64,000 nucleotides of DNA from Paraburkholderia largidicola. Its GTDB lineage: Bacteria; Pseudomonadota; Gammaproteobacteria; Burkholderiales; Burkholderiaceae. The stretch covers positions 744,001-808,000 of the forward strand of contig NZ_AP023174.1 in NCBI RefSeq assembly GCF_013426895.1, read 5' to 3'. A program made the translations under genes and the position numbers. The notes below the pieces were generated by a model. It was given only the letters and a program-made list of their open reading frames with translations, searched no databases and had not been told where the DNA came from. Positions 44,276 through 58,631 of the stretch are shown piece by piece; position 1 is the first letter of the stretch; the number at the start of each line of letters is the position of its first letter.

Positions 44276-45067
44276 CTAGTCCCTTGGAGTATCGAAGAAC
44301 TTGCGGAAACTTAATTTGTAGAATCGCGCGATCGCGTCGAGTACAGCAATTGGCACCTTAGGATTTCTTGCTGCGGCACGTCCCTCTGATGTCCAGATTC
44401 CTGTGTCGGTGACGTAAGTCGACAAAAGTCCCAACGAATCCGTATCGCAGTTGGATTTGAGACGGCCATAACTCCTCGCAATCAGATCACTTGGAAGCAT
44501 GTCAACGCGCTGTGACCACGGAGGCTCAACAATGCCCGCGTCTGCGTCAACCACTCTCGTCACCAACATTTCTCGCCAGTTTTCTTCGGGACTGGTATCG
44601 GACGTGATCAAGTGGGCCAGCGCGCTGTATGGCAAGCCATAGTCGAACAGCGCTTTGCTCTGAGAAAAGCCAAAGTCGTTGGGCGACTTACCTTGCTTTG
44701 CAAAGCTGGCTCGCACTACTTTCAGCTCAATCGCCAACGTTTCAGAAATGATCAACTCGTCGTCGAAATATGGGATTACGAGGAGATCGATGTCGCCAGG
44801 GAAGGTGAGATCCGGGAAGATTTCTGTTGATGAAACGAAACTCGCAATCATCACTCCACGCTTGTCGTCTACGCGGTCAAAAAAACGAGGGGCAAGAGTG
44901 TGATAGCAATCACCAAATAGGCGTCGATTACAGACAAGCTTCGCGCCCATTGCTCTTTCGTCGCTTTTCTCTACAAGCCGTTTCGAAAGCACAGTCGCTA
45001 TCTCGCCGTCGCGAATTCGTTTTGGACGGACGTTAAGTGGAATACGATATTCGCTCACGGGTGTCAT
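44276..45067 (-). CDS. Orphan protein with PD-(D/E)XK nuclease-like motifs
   Basis: A 263-residue soluble protein I do not recognise. Around residues 82-116 it reads FPDLTFPGDIDLLVIP, then SETLAIELKV. The spacing of D92/D94 with E114-x-K116 between hydrophobic strands, and a later Gln in QSKALFDYG, match the PD-(D/E)XK nuclease core. The N-terminal third is basic and the C-terminal third helical, ending KLSFRKFF. Its GC content is clearly lower than the neighbours, suggesting recent gain. It stands alone, with no methylase, helicase or toxin partner. The ATG at 45067 has only an adjacent AGG. A nuclease role is conjecture. Confidence 0.6.
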   Translation of the reverse strand: MTPVSEYRIPLNVRPKRIRDGEIATVLSKRLVEKSDERAMGAKLVCNRRLFGDCYHTLAPRFFDRVDDKRGVMIASFVSSTEIFPDLTFPGDIDLLVIPYFDDELIISETLAIELKVVRASFAKQGKSPNDFGFSQSKALFDYGLPYSALAHLITSDTSPEENWREMLVTRVVDADAGIVEPPWSQRVDMLPSDLIARSYGRLKSNCDTDSLGLLSTYVTDTGIWTSEGRAAARNPKVPIAVLDAIARFYKLSFRKFFDTPRD

Positions 45068-45133
45068 CCTCGCACTTGCACGTTGGGCCGATTTGCGGTC
45101 GGTCGTCGACTGCGCCGCGTGTGAAGATGTGGC

Positions 45134-45754
45134 TCAGTGCGGTAATCTGACATCCAACTTAAACGTCACCAACCGCGCCACGAGAATAAACCCCGTAGCA
45201 ATCAACACGCTATAGACCGTATCAAAGTTTATGTAATCCAGCAGCAGATAAAACCAACACCCAACCAACGCGCAAGTCGCATAGGGCCGCGAATCACGAA
45301 GAATGAGCGGCACCTCATTACAAATCACATCCCGAATAATCCCGCCGAACACGCCCGTAGCAACGCCCATCATCGAAGCCACGAACCACGGCATCTGAGC
45401 ATCGAGCGCACGGGACGTCCCCGAGATACTAAACAGCCCTAAGCCAATAGCATCTGTGACGAGCAGCACGCGTTCATTGATCACGCGATCAAAAGTCCGA
45501 AGCACGAGTGGCGCGAAACAGCACAGCACAAAGATCACGATCGGATACCACTGATGCTCGACCCAGGAGAACGGTCTCCGATCCAGCAAGATATCTCTGA
45601 CTGTCCCGCCGCCAAAAGCCGTCGCCATAGCGACAAGAAAAGTCCCAACCCCATCAAGCCGTTTCGTACGGGCCTCGACCAGACCAGAAATGGCGTACGA
45701 GAGAATAGCGATCGCTTCCATGATGGCAAGCGCGAGAGTGAGACGAGGATGCAT
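45134..45754 (-). CDS. TRIC-type/UPF0126 membrane protein (YadS-like)
   Basis: A 206-residue inner-membrane protein of two homologous halves. Each carries a glycine-rich helix break and a conserved RD: FGGGTVRDILLDRRPF in the first and FGGIIRDVICNEVPLIL in the second. About seven helices are seen. Relatives are trimeric cation channels. The start is ATG 45754, 15 nt after the Smr gene's stop, so the two are probably co-transcribed. Substrate ion unknown. Confidence 0.85.
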   Translation of the reverse strand: MHPRLTLALAIMEAIAILSYAISGLVEARTKRLDGVGTFLVAMATAFGGGTVRDILLDRRPFSWVEHQWYPIVIFVLCCFAPLVLRTFDRVINERVLLVTDAIGLGLFSISGTSRALDAQMPWFVASMMGVATGVFGGIIRDVICNEVPLILRDSRPYATCALVGCWFYLLLDYINFDTVYSVLIATGFILVARLVTFKLDVRLPH

Positions 45755-45769
45755 CGTTGAAAAGCCTTC

Positions 45770-46585
45770 TCAGACTTTGCCGGACGACGAAGAGGAGGAC
45801 CCGGGACCAACCGACCCAGGCTGCAACAACACCAGCACGGCACCTGCGCCACCATCATGCGCACGAGCTTGAGAAAATGCGATCACTTCTTCCTTCTGCA
45901 CGAGCCACGCTCGAACCTTGCCTTTGAGCACAGGTTCTTTCCCAATCGATCCAAGCCCTTTCCCATGAATCACCCGCAAGCATCGCAATCCGCGCTTGCT
46001 CGATTCACGAATGAACTCAGACAGCGCCTCGCGTGCTTCCTCACGACGCATCCCATGTAAATCAAGCTGCGCCTGGACAATCCAGGCACCGCGCCGAAGC
46101 TTCTTAACGATTTCCTGGCTCACACCCGGCCGACAATAGGAAAGCGACTCATCGGTATCGAGCAGGACTTCAGGATCGAACTCATCGGAGATTGCCTCAT
46201 GCAGCACGGCTTCTTCATCGAGTTTCGTCTGAACGGGAACCGGAGCTGGTGGCGTACGAGGCACGGTGGCGCGCGGTTTCGCGCCAAGCGGCGCGACTTC
46301 ACCGATTTCACGCCGAAACAGATCAGCATCCGCAGCCGCTTCACGCGATGCTTGCGCCGCCGCGGCTTTCTGACGTTGAGCGCGTTGCGAAGCGCCTTTC
46401 AACGCATCGCGCAGACCACCAAGCCCAGCCAACCCGGCACCGGAGTCGACCAACGGCTTTTTCGACGAAGACGAAGACAACGACGAACCCGAGCCAGACA
46501 ACGCCGACGAGTCAGCATTAGCAGGCGCAGCCGCCGCACTACGCGGCCGTTTCGGTTCGCTCGGATGGGGCAGATTCTTGGGCAT
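45770..46585 (-). CDS. Smr-domain protein
   Basis: A 271-residue protein. Residues 1 to about 170 are low in complexity (Ser, Ala, Pro, with a basic AQRQKAAAAQ helix). Residues about 185-265 hold the Smr domain with QLDLHGMRREEA and LRVIHGKGLGS, the motifs linked to nuclease or RNA-binding activity. The tail is Ser-rich. This is the stand-alone (MutS2-less) YdaL/SmrA type. The start MPKNLPHP at 46585 is chosen because the longer frame crosses the trxB terminator. It is upstream of the TRIC gene. Confidence 0.8.
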   Translation of the reverse strand: MPKNLPHPSEPKRPRSAAAAPANADSSALSGSGSSLSSSSSKKPLVDSGAGLAGLGGLRDALKGASQRAQRQKAAAAQASREAAADADLFRREIGEVAPLGAKPRATVPRTPPAPVPVQTKLDEEAVLHEAISDEFDPEVLLDTDESLSYCRPGVSQEIVKKLRRGAWIVQAQLDLHGMRREEAREALSEFIRESSKRGLRCLRVIHGKGLGSIGKEPVLKGKVRAWLVQKEEVIAFSQARAHDGGAGAVLVLLQPGSVGPGSSSSSSGKV

Positions 46586-46644
46586 GGCGATCAGACGTTG
46601 ATTTGACGCGGACAACAGACAAACACCCTCAGCAAGCCGGGCAA

Positions 46645-46684
46645 AGAAAAAACAAAAAGGGCCGCCGGCATCCCGCCGCGGCCC
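46645..46684 (-). terminator. Intrinsic terminator of trxB
   Basis: On the minus strand GGGCCGC pairs with GCGGCCC around a 12-nt loop and is followed by TTTTTGTTTT. Confidence 0.8.
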
Positions 46685-46802
46685 TTCGAACTTCAACCAT
46701 CTCAACAACCGCGGCAAGCAGATGTCTGCCGCTATTCTACCGATCCGCGTCCATCGTTCTACCGAAGACACAACCCGGCAAACCGGGACGCGTCAACAAC
46801 GA

Positions 46803-50593
<3,791 letters not shown>

Positions 50594-50697
50594 TCTCCGG
50601 CGCTTCATTCATGCGACTGATGACGGACAGCGGCACGCGTCGAGCGTAGCCGCTGTTTTGGTTCACACGCTTCGGTTTGGTTAAGGGAGAAAACAAT

Positions 50698-51393
50698 ATG
50701 CTGCAAATCGTTGGGTCTAAGACCCGTCTTGGCAGTCTGATGCGCACGCTGGCTTTCGGCGCATCGATGCTCATCGCGTCGCATGCGTTCGCAGGCGGCA
50801 CGGATCAACTTAAGCAGTTCGTGTCGCAAGTGCATTCGGCGCGCGGCGAATTCGTGCAGACGGAAGTGCGCGCACCGAGCAACACGCAGCAACAGGCGAG
50901 TGGCGTGCTGTCGACGCAAAACGCGACGCAGAACAAGGTGTCGAGCGGCACGTTCACGTTCGCGCGTCCGGGCAAGTTCATCTGGGCGTATGAGAAGCCG
51001 TACGCGCAGCTGCTGCAGGCCGACGGCGACAAGCTCTACGTCTACGACAAAGACCTGAATCAGGTCACGGTGCGCAAGCTGGGCGGCGCGCTGGGCGCGA
51101 GCCCGGCGGCGATTCTGTTCGGCAGCAACGATCTCGACAAGAACTTCACGCTGAAGGACGCGGGCGTGAAGGCGGGCATCGACTGGCTCGAACTGATTCC
51201 GAAGTCGAAGGACACGCAGTTTCAGCGCGTCGGCATCGGCTTTCGCGACGGCAACCTCGAAGCGATGGAACTGCATGACGTGTTCGGCAACGTGACCCTG
51301 CTCAAATTCTCGAACATCCAGAAGAACCCGTCGCTGCCCGCCGACGCATTCAAATTCACGGTGCCGAAGGGCGCCGACGTGATCAACGGCTAA
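50698..51393 (+). CDS. lolA: Outer-membrane lipoprotein carrier protein LolA
   Basis: Periplasmic chaperone that ferries lipoproteins from LolCDE to LolB. The 231-residue product has a signal peptide (about 1-32, ending SHAFA-GG). The body has [38 protein letters not shown] and [18 protein letters not shown], which are standard LolA segments. The ATG at 50698 has GGGAG 8 nt upstream. It lies downstream of ftsK and converges on a LysR gene. Confidence 0.93.
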   Translation: MLQIVGSKTRLGSLMRTLAFGASMLIASHAFAGGTDQLKQFVSQVHSARGEFVQTEVRAPSNTQQQASGVLSTQNATQNKVSSGTFTFARPGKFIWAYEKPYAQLLQADGDKLYVYDKDLNQVTVRKLGGALGASPAAILFGSNDLDKNFTLKDAGVKAGIDWLELIPKSKDTQFQRVGIGFRDGNLEAMELHDVFGNVTLLKFSNIQKNPSLPADAFKFTVPKGADVING

Positions 51394-51402
51394 TTACGTC
51401 GT

Positions 51403-52317
51403 TCACGCCTGAAGGCCGGGCGACGGATGCGCGGCCTTCATATCGTCGATAAACGCATCGACGATTTCCGTCCGATGCTGCCGCATGCGCGTGACCATGT
51501 GAAACGCGACGCGGTAGCCCATCTGCTGCGGGTTCAGCGCGGCGAGCAAACCTTCCTTCACATACGGCGCGGCGAAGTGCCCCGGCAGATAGCCGAGGTG
51601 ATGTCCCGACAGCACGAGCATCGCGACGGCTTCCATGTTGTCGGCGACGGCCGTGACGTTGTGCGGCGTCGCCGACGCTTCGGCCTCGGGCAGCGGATAG
51701 CTGCGCCACGCCCATTCATGCTGGGCCGCTTCGACGGGCGCGACATTGCCTGCTTGAGCGAACAGCGGATGTCCCTTTGCGCAGTAAGCGAACTGTTCCT
51801 CCGAAAAAATCTCCGTGTATTCGAGCGACGGCACGCGATGCCAAAAATATCCGATGCCGATCTGAATCCGTCCGCTCAGCAGCAATTCTTCGAGTTCGCC
51901 CGGCGAGCGCACGAGAATTGAGAACCGCACGGATTCGTCCCGGGCGCGAAAGCGCGCGATTGCATCGCTGATTCGCGCACTTTCCGACACCGGCGTGTGT
52001 CCGATCATCCCGATTCCGAGTGTCCCGACCAGCTTTCGTCCGACATTTCGCGCCTGCGCGCCGAACGCATCGACGGCGGAAAGCAGCGCGCGCGCCGCTT
52101 CGACAAACTGCTCGCCTCGCGCGGTCAGGCTAAATCCGCTGCGGCCGCGTTCGCACAGCCGGTAGCCCAGACGGGTTTCGAGCGTCGATAGTTGGGTGCT
52201 GATCGTGGATTGACCTACATTCAAGGTAGCCTGCGCGGGCGAAACGCCGCCCGCGTCCACGATGGCGAGGAACACGCGGATCAGGCGAAGGTCTAGATCG
52301 GTGAGTTGCGAGAACAT
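51403..52317 (-). CDS. LysR-type regulator beside the agmatinase-family gene
   Basis: A 304-residue LysR regulator. The HTH is at residues about 8-66 (LIRVFLAIVDAGGVSPAQATLNVGQSTISTQL, in the family pattern), and a substrate-binding effector domain covers about 90-295. It diverges from the speB-like gene, with a 6-bp-arm dyad in between, so it probably activates that gene. In Pseudomonas, guanidinobutyrase genes are controlled by adjacent LysR regulators, which supports this by analogy. Its stop lies 9 nt from the lolA stop. Confidence 0.85.
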   Translation of the reverse strand: MFSQLTDLDLRLIRVFLAIVDAGGVSPAQATLNVGQSTISTQLSTLETRLGYRLCERGRSGFSLTARGEQFVEAARALLSAVDAFGAQARNVGRKLVGTLGIGMIGHTPVSESARISDAIARFRARDESVRFSILVRSPGELEELLLSGRIQIGIGYFWHRVPSLEYTEIFSEEQFAYCAKGHPLFAQAGNVAPVEAAQHEWAWRSYPLPEAEASATPHNVTAVADNMEAVAMLVLSGHHLGYLPGHFAAPYVKEGLLAALNPQQMGYRVAFHMVTRMRQHRTEIVDAFIDDMKAAHPSPGLQA

Positions 52318-52327
52318 ACGGCAGGAT

Positions 52328-52347
52328 ACATCGGTGCAAATCGATGT
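52328..52347. promoter_or_regulatory. Candidate LysR operator between lysR and the agmatinase-family gene
   Basis: ACATCG (52328-52333) and CGATGT (52342-52347) form a perfect 6-bp dyad with an 8-nt spacer, 11 bp from the lysR start. The geometry is close to the T-N11-A sites of LysR regulators. Binding is not proven. Confidence 0.4.
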
Positions 52348-52479
52348 GAAGTTTTTTCTGTTGGCATTTTATCTTCGCCGGAACTGCACAAAAATAAGAA
52401 ATGCCCCGGCGTCGTGCGCTTTGCGGCGGCTGGATTCAACGCTTTATCAAGACACTGTGCCTTTCATTGGCGAACCACG

Positions 52480-53472
52480 ATGAATACTTCCTCGAATTTC
52501 ATTTCCCCGGACCTGACGGAGCGGCCGCAGCCGTTGTCGGGCAACGCGATGCCGCGCTCGGGCGGGATCGCCACCATGATGCGGTTGCCGAATGTCGGGT
52601 CAGCGGAAGGGCTCGACGTGTGTTTCGTCGGTGTGCCGTTCGATCTGGGCACATCGAACCGCACGGGCGCGCGCTTCGGGCCGCGTCAGATTCGCGCGGA
52701 ATCGGTGCTGCTGCGTCCGTACAACATGGCGACGCGTGCCGCGCCGTTCGACTCGCTGCGCGTCGCCGATATCGGCGACGTTGCGATCAATCCGTACAAC
52801 CTGCTGGATTCGATTGGCCGGATTGAGCGTGCTTACGACGAAATCTTGCAACACGGCGCGAAGCCGATCACGCTGGGCGGCGATCACACGATCGCGCTGC
52901 CGATCCTGCGCGCGATTCATCGCAAATACGGCAAGGTAGGTCTGATTCACGTCGACGCGCATGCGGACGTCAACGACACGATGATGGGCGAAAAGATCGC
53001 GCATGGCACGCCGTTCCGCCGCGCGGTCGAAGAGGGCCTGCTGGATTGCGACCGCGTCGTGCAGATCGGTCTGCGCGGCACGGGTTACGCGGCAGAAGAC
53101 TTCGACTGGTGTCGCGATCAGGGCTTCCAGGTCGTGCAGGCCGAGGCATGCTGGAATCAATCGCTGGTGCCGCTGATGTCGCGCGTGCGCGAGCAGATGG
53201 GCGACGGCCCCGTCTACATCACGTTCGATATCGACGGCATCGACCCTGCTTTCGCGCCGGGCACGGGTACGCCGGAGATCGCGGGTTTGACCGTGCCGCA
53301 GGCGCTCGAAATCATTCGCGGCGCGCGCGGCCTGAATATCGTTGGCTGCGATCTGGTGGAAGTCGCGCCGCCGTACGATCCGTTCGGCACGACGGCGCTG
53401 CTCGGCGCGAATCTCGCGTTCGAATTGCTGTGCGTGCTGCCGGGCGTCGAGTATCGGCCGGCGGGGCGCTAA
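52480..53472 (+). CDS. speB: Ureohydrolase: agmatinase/guanidinobutyrase family
   Basis: A 330-residue Mn2+-dependent ureohydrolase that splits urea from a guanidino compound. Metal ligands are in GGDHTIALP (His), VDAHADVND (Asp-His-Asp) and TFDIDGIDPAFAPG (two Asp). The N-terminal VGVPFDLGTSNRTGARFGPRQIR is usual in the guanidinobutyrase/guanidinopropionase branch. Substrate specificity cannot be read directly; guanidinobutyrate is as likely as agmatine. The ATG at 52480 has a poor ribosome site. It lies beside a LysR regulator and converges on CytX. Confidence 0.85.
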   Translation: MNTSSNFISPDLTERPQPLSGNAMPRSGGIATMMRLPNVGSAEGLDVCFVGVPFDLGTSNRTGARFGPRQIRAESVLLRPYNMATRAAPFDSLRVADIGDVAINPYNLLDSIGRIERAYDEILQHGAKPITLGGDHTIALPILRAIHRKYGKVGLIHVDAHADVNDTMMGEKIAHGTPFRRAVEEGLLDCDRVVQIGLRGTGYAAEDFDWCRDQGFQVVQAEACWNQSLVPLMSRVREQMGDGPVYITFDIDGIDPAFAPGTGTPEIAGLTVPQALEIIRGARGLNIVGCDLVEVAPPYDPFGTTALLGANLAFELLCVLPGVEYRPAGR

Positions 53473-53487
53473 ACCCCGAAGCTGAAT

Positions 53488-53525
53488 AAAAAACGCCCCG
53501 TGACCTGTGTCACGGGGCGTTTTTT
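53488..53525. terminator. Perfect bidirectional terminator between speB and cytX
   Basis: AAAAAACGCCCCGTGAC pairs fully with its complement around CTGT. A and T tracts flank it on both sides, between convergent genes. Confidence 0.95.
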
Positions 53526-53535
53526 CGTGCTTCGT

Positions 53536-54852
53536 TTATGCGTAAGCCTGCTTGCGCGGCGACACGAGCGCGAGATAACAGACCGCCCCAATGACCAGCG
53601 CCGGCAGCGTCGCGCCGAGATTCGGCAGCCACTGGTTGATGGCCTGATAGGCGGCGATGCCGACCGCCCACGCGATAAATGCGCTCACGTGCCAGCCGCC
53701 CGAGAAGCCATATCGGCCTTGCGTATCGGCGAGCGCGGCGGCGTCGATGCGGCGCTTGCGCACGATGAAATGATCGACCAGCACCACGCCGAACAGCGGT
53801 GCGAACACCGAACCGATCAGCAGCAGGAAGTTCTGGTACTTCGCCATCGGCACGATCAGCGCGATCAGCGTGCACAGCGCGCCGAATGCGGCGGATAGCA
53901 GCGGCACGCTCGCACGCGTCCAGAACGTACCCGTCGAGACAGCCGCCGAGTGCACGTCGGCGAACGCGTTGTCGATCTCATCGATCAGCACCAGCAGCAG
54001 CGCGAGGCCGCCGCCCGCTTGCGCGAGCGCCGTCGTCAGCAGCGCGTCGCCGCCGCCCGCCGCGAGTCCGTACACCGCGCCGAGCGCGTAGAACCAGATA
54101 TTCGCAATGCCGTAGCCGAGAATCGTGCCGCGGAACGTCTCGCCCGCCTTGCGGCCGAAGCGCGTGTAGTCCGCGATCAGCGGCAGCCACGACAGCGGCA
54201 TCGCAACGACCAGATCCACCGCGCCGCCGAACGACATCTCGCCATTGCCCGGACGGCGCATCAGCGCGCCGAGATCGTGCTGCGCAAGAACGGCATAGGT
54301 AAGCCACGCGGCGCCCGCGAGCAGCAGCCAGATGCCCCACGAGCGCAGAAAGCGCCGCACGAACGACAGCGGGCCGCTGATGGCCAGCAGCGTGGCCAGC
54401 ACGCCGAAAATCAGCGTCCAGACGAGCGGTGCCGAGAAGCCGAATGCCTGTTTCGACAGCGCATCGGCGGAATCACGCATCACGATCACTTCGAACGAGC
54501 CCCAGCCGACCAGCTGGATCATGTTCAGCACGGCGGGAATCGACGCGCCGCGCACGCCGAGCGTCGGGCGCAGCGACGACATCGCGGCAAGCCCCGTGTC
54601 CGTGCCGATCACGCCCGCGAGCGCGAGCAGCACGACGCCGATCACGCTGCCGATCAGGATCGCCAGCAACGCATGCGGCAATGACAGGCCGGGTACCAGC
54701 AGCGCACCCGCCTGCGCGACCAGCAGCCCGATGCCGAGCGAAAACCACAGCGCGAATGCGTCGCTCGTTTTGAACGCGCGGCGCGAGTCCGGTACCGGCT
54801 TGAGCGGTGCGTAGGTCGAACCGGCTTCGCCGGCGATTGGTTCCTGAACCAT
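53536..54852 (-). CDS. NCS1-family permease, CytX-like (putative hydroxymethylpyrimidine transporter)
   Basis: A 438-residue membrane transporter with about 12 helices. After the first residues it reads YAPLKPVPDSRRAFKTSDAFALWFSLGIGLLV, then GWGSFEVIVMRD and PLIADYTRFGRKAGE, which I recall from the CytX group. Members are thought to import the pyrimidine part of thiamine, but other NCS1 proteins carry cytosine, purines or guanidine-related compounds. No TPP riboswitch motif is visible upstream, which weakens the thiamine link. The ATG at 54852 has AGGAAAA upstream. It is next to the agmatinase-family gene. Confidence 0.75.
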   Translation of the reverse strand: MVQEPIAGEAGSTYAPLKPVPDSRRAFKTSDAFALWFSLGIGLLVAQAGALLVPGLSLPHALLAILIGSVIGVVLLALAGVIGTDTGLAAMSSLRPTLGVRGASIPAVLNMIQLVGWGSFEVIVMRDSADALSKQAFGFSAPLVWTLIFGVLATLLAISGPLSFVRRFLRSWGIWLLLAGAAWLTYAVLAQHDLGALMRRPGNGEMSFGGAVDLVVAMPLSWLPLIADYTRFGRKAGETFRGTILGYGIANIWFYALGAVYGLAAGGGDALLTTALAQAGGGLALLLVLIDEIDNAFADVHSAAVSTGTFWTRASVPLLSAAFGALCTLIALIVPMAKYQNFLLLIGSVFAPLFGVVLVDHFIVRKRRIDAAALADTQGRYGFSGGWHVSAFIAWAVGIAAYQAINQWLPNLGATLPALVIGAVCYLALVSPRKQAYA

Positions 54853-55147
54853 CGAAATTTTCCTGTCTGTCTGTCGTTGTCGTGTCGGCCGTGCGTGCGG
54901 CCTTCTTGTTTGGCTCGTGCGGTACGCGCCTTGCGGACCGCTCATCAGAAACAGCCTATAACGTTTGCCGCGGGCCTCGCCGCGCGGCGGCTGTCATAAT
55001 GCACAACTCTGCATGCGCCGCAGCCCGCCAGATGACGGTTTCGCGCGGTTGCATGCCGTTCAGGGCCAAGCCGTCGCGCGTCCGGTGCTGCATTCTGTGC
55101 ATCGTGACGGTTTATACCCGAAAAGCCGAGATTATCCCCAAAACGCC

Positions 55148-56458
55148 ATGTTCGAAGAAACCCGCGCCAATGTTCCGCTCGCCGAGCGCCTGCGGCCCCG
55201 CACCATCGACGATGTCATCGGGCAGAAGCATCTGCTCGGCCCGAACAAGCCGCTGCGCGTCGCGTTCGAGTCGGGCGAAGCGCACTCGATGATCCTCTGG
55301 GGCCCGCCGGGCGTCGGCAAGACCACGCTCGCGCGGCTGATGGCCGACGCGTTTCATGCGCAGTTCATCGCGCTGTCGGCGGTGCTGTCGGGCGTGAAGG
55401 ATATCCGCGAAGCCGTCGAAACCGCGCAGATCCATCGCGCCAACGGTCATCAGACGCTGGTGTTCGTCGACGAAGTCCATCGCTTCAACAAGAGCCAGCA
55501 AGACGCGTTCTTGCCGCACGTCGAGTCGGGGTTGTTCGTGTTCGTCGGCGCGACGACGGAAAACCCGTCGTTCGAGGTGAACAGCGCGTTGCTGTCGCGG
55601 GCCGCCGTCTACGTGCTCAAGAGTCTCGACGCCGACGAGCAGCGCGAACTGCTGGACCGCGCGCAGAAGGAGCTGGGCGGCTATACCTTCACCGACGAAG
55701 CGCGCGACGCCTTGATCGGTTCGGCCGACGGCGACGGCCGCAAGCTGCTGAACAATATGGAGATCGTCGCGCGCGCGGCGGCGCAGCAGAAGAAAACGGA
55801 TATCGACGGCGAACTGCTCGCCAGCGCGCTATCCGAAAACCTGCGCCGCTTTGACAAGGGCGGCGATGCGTTCTACGACCAGATCAGCGCCTTGCACAAG
55901 TCGGTGCGCGGCAGCAATCCGGACGGCGCGCTGTACTGGTTTTGCCGGATGCTCGATGGCGGCGCGGACGCGCGTTACCTGTCGCGGCGCCTCGTGCGGA
56001 TGGCATGGGAAGACATCGGCCTCGCCGATCCACGCGCCGCGCGCATCGCGCTCGACGCCGCCGAAACCTACGAACGTCTCGGCACCCCCGAAGGCGAGCT
56101 GGCGCTCGCGCAGGCGGTGATCTATCTCGCTGTCGCGCCGAAGTCGAACGCGGGGTACAACGCGTACAACCAGGCGCGCAGCTTCGTCGGCAAGGACCAG
56201 TCGCGGGCCGTGCCCGTCCATCTGCGCAACGCGCCGACGAAACTGATGAAGGAACTCGGCTACGGCCACGAGTACCGCTACGCGCACGACGAACCCGACG
56301 CCTATGCCGCCGGCGAAACCTATCTGCCCGACGGGATGCGCGACCCGCACTGGTATCAGCCGACGCCGCGCGGGCTCGAAGGCAAGATCGGCGAGAAGTT
56401 GTCGCGTCTTGCCGACCTAGATGCGCAATGGCGCAGCGAGAACCGCAAGAAAAGCTGA
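55148..56458 (+). CDS. rarA: Replication-associated recombination protein A (RarA/MgsA)
   Basis: A 436-residue AAA+ ATPase that acts at stalled forks and single-stranded ends. It starts [26 protein letters not shown], with Walker [10 protein letters not shown] at about residue 53, Walker [16 protein letters not shown] and sensor [17 protein letters not shown]. The C-terminal oligomerisation part has [12 protein letters not shown] and [14 protein letters not shown]. The ATG at 55148 is set by family start; the longer frame has no homology. It is 93 nt upstream of serS. Confidence 0.93.
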   Translation: MFEETRANVPLAERLRPRTIDDVIGQKHLLGPNKPLRVAFESGEAHSMILWGPPGVGKTTLARLMADAFHAQFIALSAVLSGVKDIREAVETAQIHRANGHQTLVFVDEVHRFNKSQQDAFLPHVESGLFVFVGATTENPSFEVNSALLSRAAVYVLKSLDADEQRELLDRAQKELGGYTFTDEARDALIGSADGDGRKLLNNMEIVARAAAQQKKTDIDGELLASALSENLRRFDKGGDAFYDQISALHKSVRGSNPDGALYWFCRMLDGGADARYLSRRLVRMAWEDIGLADPRAARIALDAAETYERLGTPEGELALAQAVIYLAVAPKSNAGYNAYNQARSFVGKDQSRAVPVHLRNAPTKLMKELGYGHEYRYAHDEPDAYAAGETYLPDGMRDPHWYQPTPRGLEGKIGEKLSRLADLDAQWRSENRKKS

Positions 56459-56476
56459 GCCGCGCGTTGCGCCTGA

Positions 56477-57850
<1,374 letters not shown>

Positions 57851-57907
57851 TCGAATGGTTTGCTTCAGATCGGTCCAGGTCCTCTTCAAGTTTCTGCGAA
57901 AAAGGGC

Positions 57908-57936
57908 TTGGAATTCAAAAACAGGTGTTCTATAAT
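57908..57936 (+). promoter_or_regulatory. Promoter of tRNA-Ser
   Basis: TTGGAA (57908-57913), a 17-nt spacer and a perfect TATAAT (57931-57936) predict a start near 57943, 66 nt before the tRNA. Confidence 0.75.
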
Positions 57937-58008
57937 CTTCGTCTCACGCAAGCAGCGACCCGCTTAGTGTGACGCGACAAGACCACTTGTTGGTAAGTCA
58001 AAGAATCT

Positions 58009-58099
58009 GGAAAGGTGGCAGAGTGGTCGAATGCGCCGGACTCGAAATCCGGTGTACAGTTATGCTGTACCGTGGGTTCGAATCCCACCCTTTCCGCCA
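58009..58099 (+). tRNA. ser tRNA: tRNA-Ser (anticodon CGA)
   Basis: The 91-nt sequence has a 7-bp acceptor stem GGAAAGG/CCTTTCC and encoded CCA. The anticodon stem CCGGA/TCCGG holds CTCGAAA (anticodon CGA, reading UCG). A long variable arm (TGTACAGTTATGCTGTACC) is diagnostic of tRNA-Ser. The T-arm is GGGTTCGAATCCC. It lies next to serS. Confidence 0.95.
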
Positions 58100-58109
58100 G
58101 ATGCAAGCG

Positions 58110-58133
58110 AACAGGCCCTTCGGGGCCTGTTTT
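58110..58133 (+). terminator. Intrinsic terminator after tRNA-Ser
   Basis: AACAGGCCC pairs with GGGCCTGTT around TTCG and runs into TTTTCG. Confidence 0.9.
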
Positions 58134-58400
58134 CGTTTGTGCAGCTTTTTCAGCGTCGGCACTACTGACATCGGCAATACACCAGGTCGGGCTTCGTAAT
58201 TTACAAAGCGTTCGCGTTACCCCCCACGTCTTTCTGCCTTTTCCGTTTCGCTTGCGAATGGCGCTTTAGCGCATGTTCTTGCTTACATCGCGTGTCAATC
58301 AGGCGTTGCGGGCACCTGACCATTCGCGAACGCATGCGCCCGACTTTATTGGTACGGTTGTTGCGCCATAGGGATCATCATCAACAGGATGGAGTCCACG
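58134..58400. other. Gene-free stretch before the small acidic protein
   Basis: About 267 bases without a supported gene, RNA or strong hairpin. The promoter of the gene at 58401 is presumably here but no clear -35/-10 pair is visible. Confidence 0.4.
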
Positions 58401-58631
58401 ATGACGAATCCCAAGGGAGAAGACAACGGCGACCCGAGAGATCCGGCCGAAATTCCGCCGAACGAGCTCAACAAGCCGATTGGCGACGCGATCCCCACGC
58501 CCGTCGAGCCGGGCCTCGATCAGCCATTGCCCGAAAAGCCAAAGACGGACGACAAAGATGCGGACGAGCCAATAGGCGATGACGATCCGCCGCCGGGCGT
58601 TCCAGCGCAAGGTCCGTCCGATTTTGCATAG
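58401..58631 (+). CDS. 76-residue acidic, Pro-rich protein, unknown function
   Basis: The ATG at 58401 has GGAG 7 nt upstream; an in-frame ATG at 58389 has only an AGG set too close. The product is almost wholly hydrophilic: MTNPKGEDNGDPRDPAEIPP, ELNKPIGDAIPTPVEPG, many Asp, Glu, Pro and Lys, and no signal or helix. PIGD occurs twice (NKPIGDA and EPIGDDD). It is expected to be disordered. I do not recognise the family. It lies between tRNA-Ser and the histidine kinase. Confidence 0.55.
   Translation: MTNPKGEDNGDPRDPAEIPPNELNKPIGDAIPTPVEPGLDQPLPEKPKTDDKDADEPIGDDDPPPGVPAQGPSDFA

Noticed and set aside
54853-55147. TPP riboswitch upstream of the CytX-like gene
   Set aside because: The conserved CUGAGA and ACCUGA-type blocks are absent.
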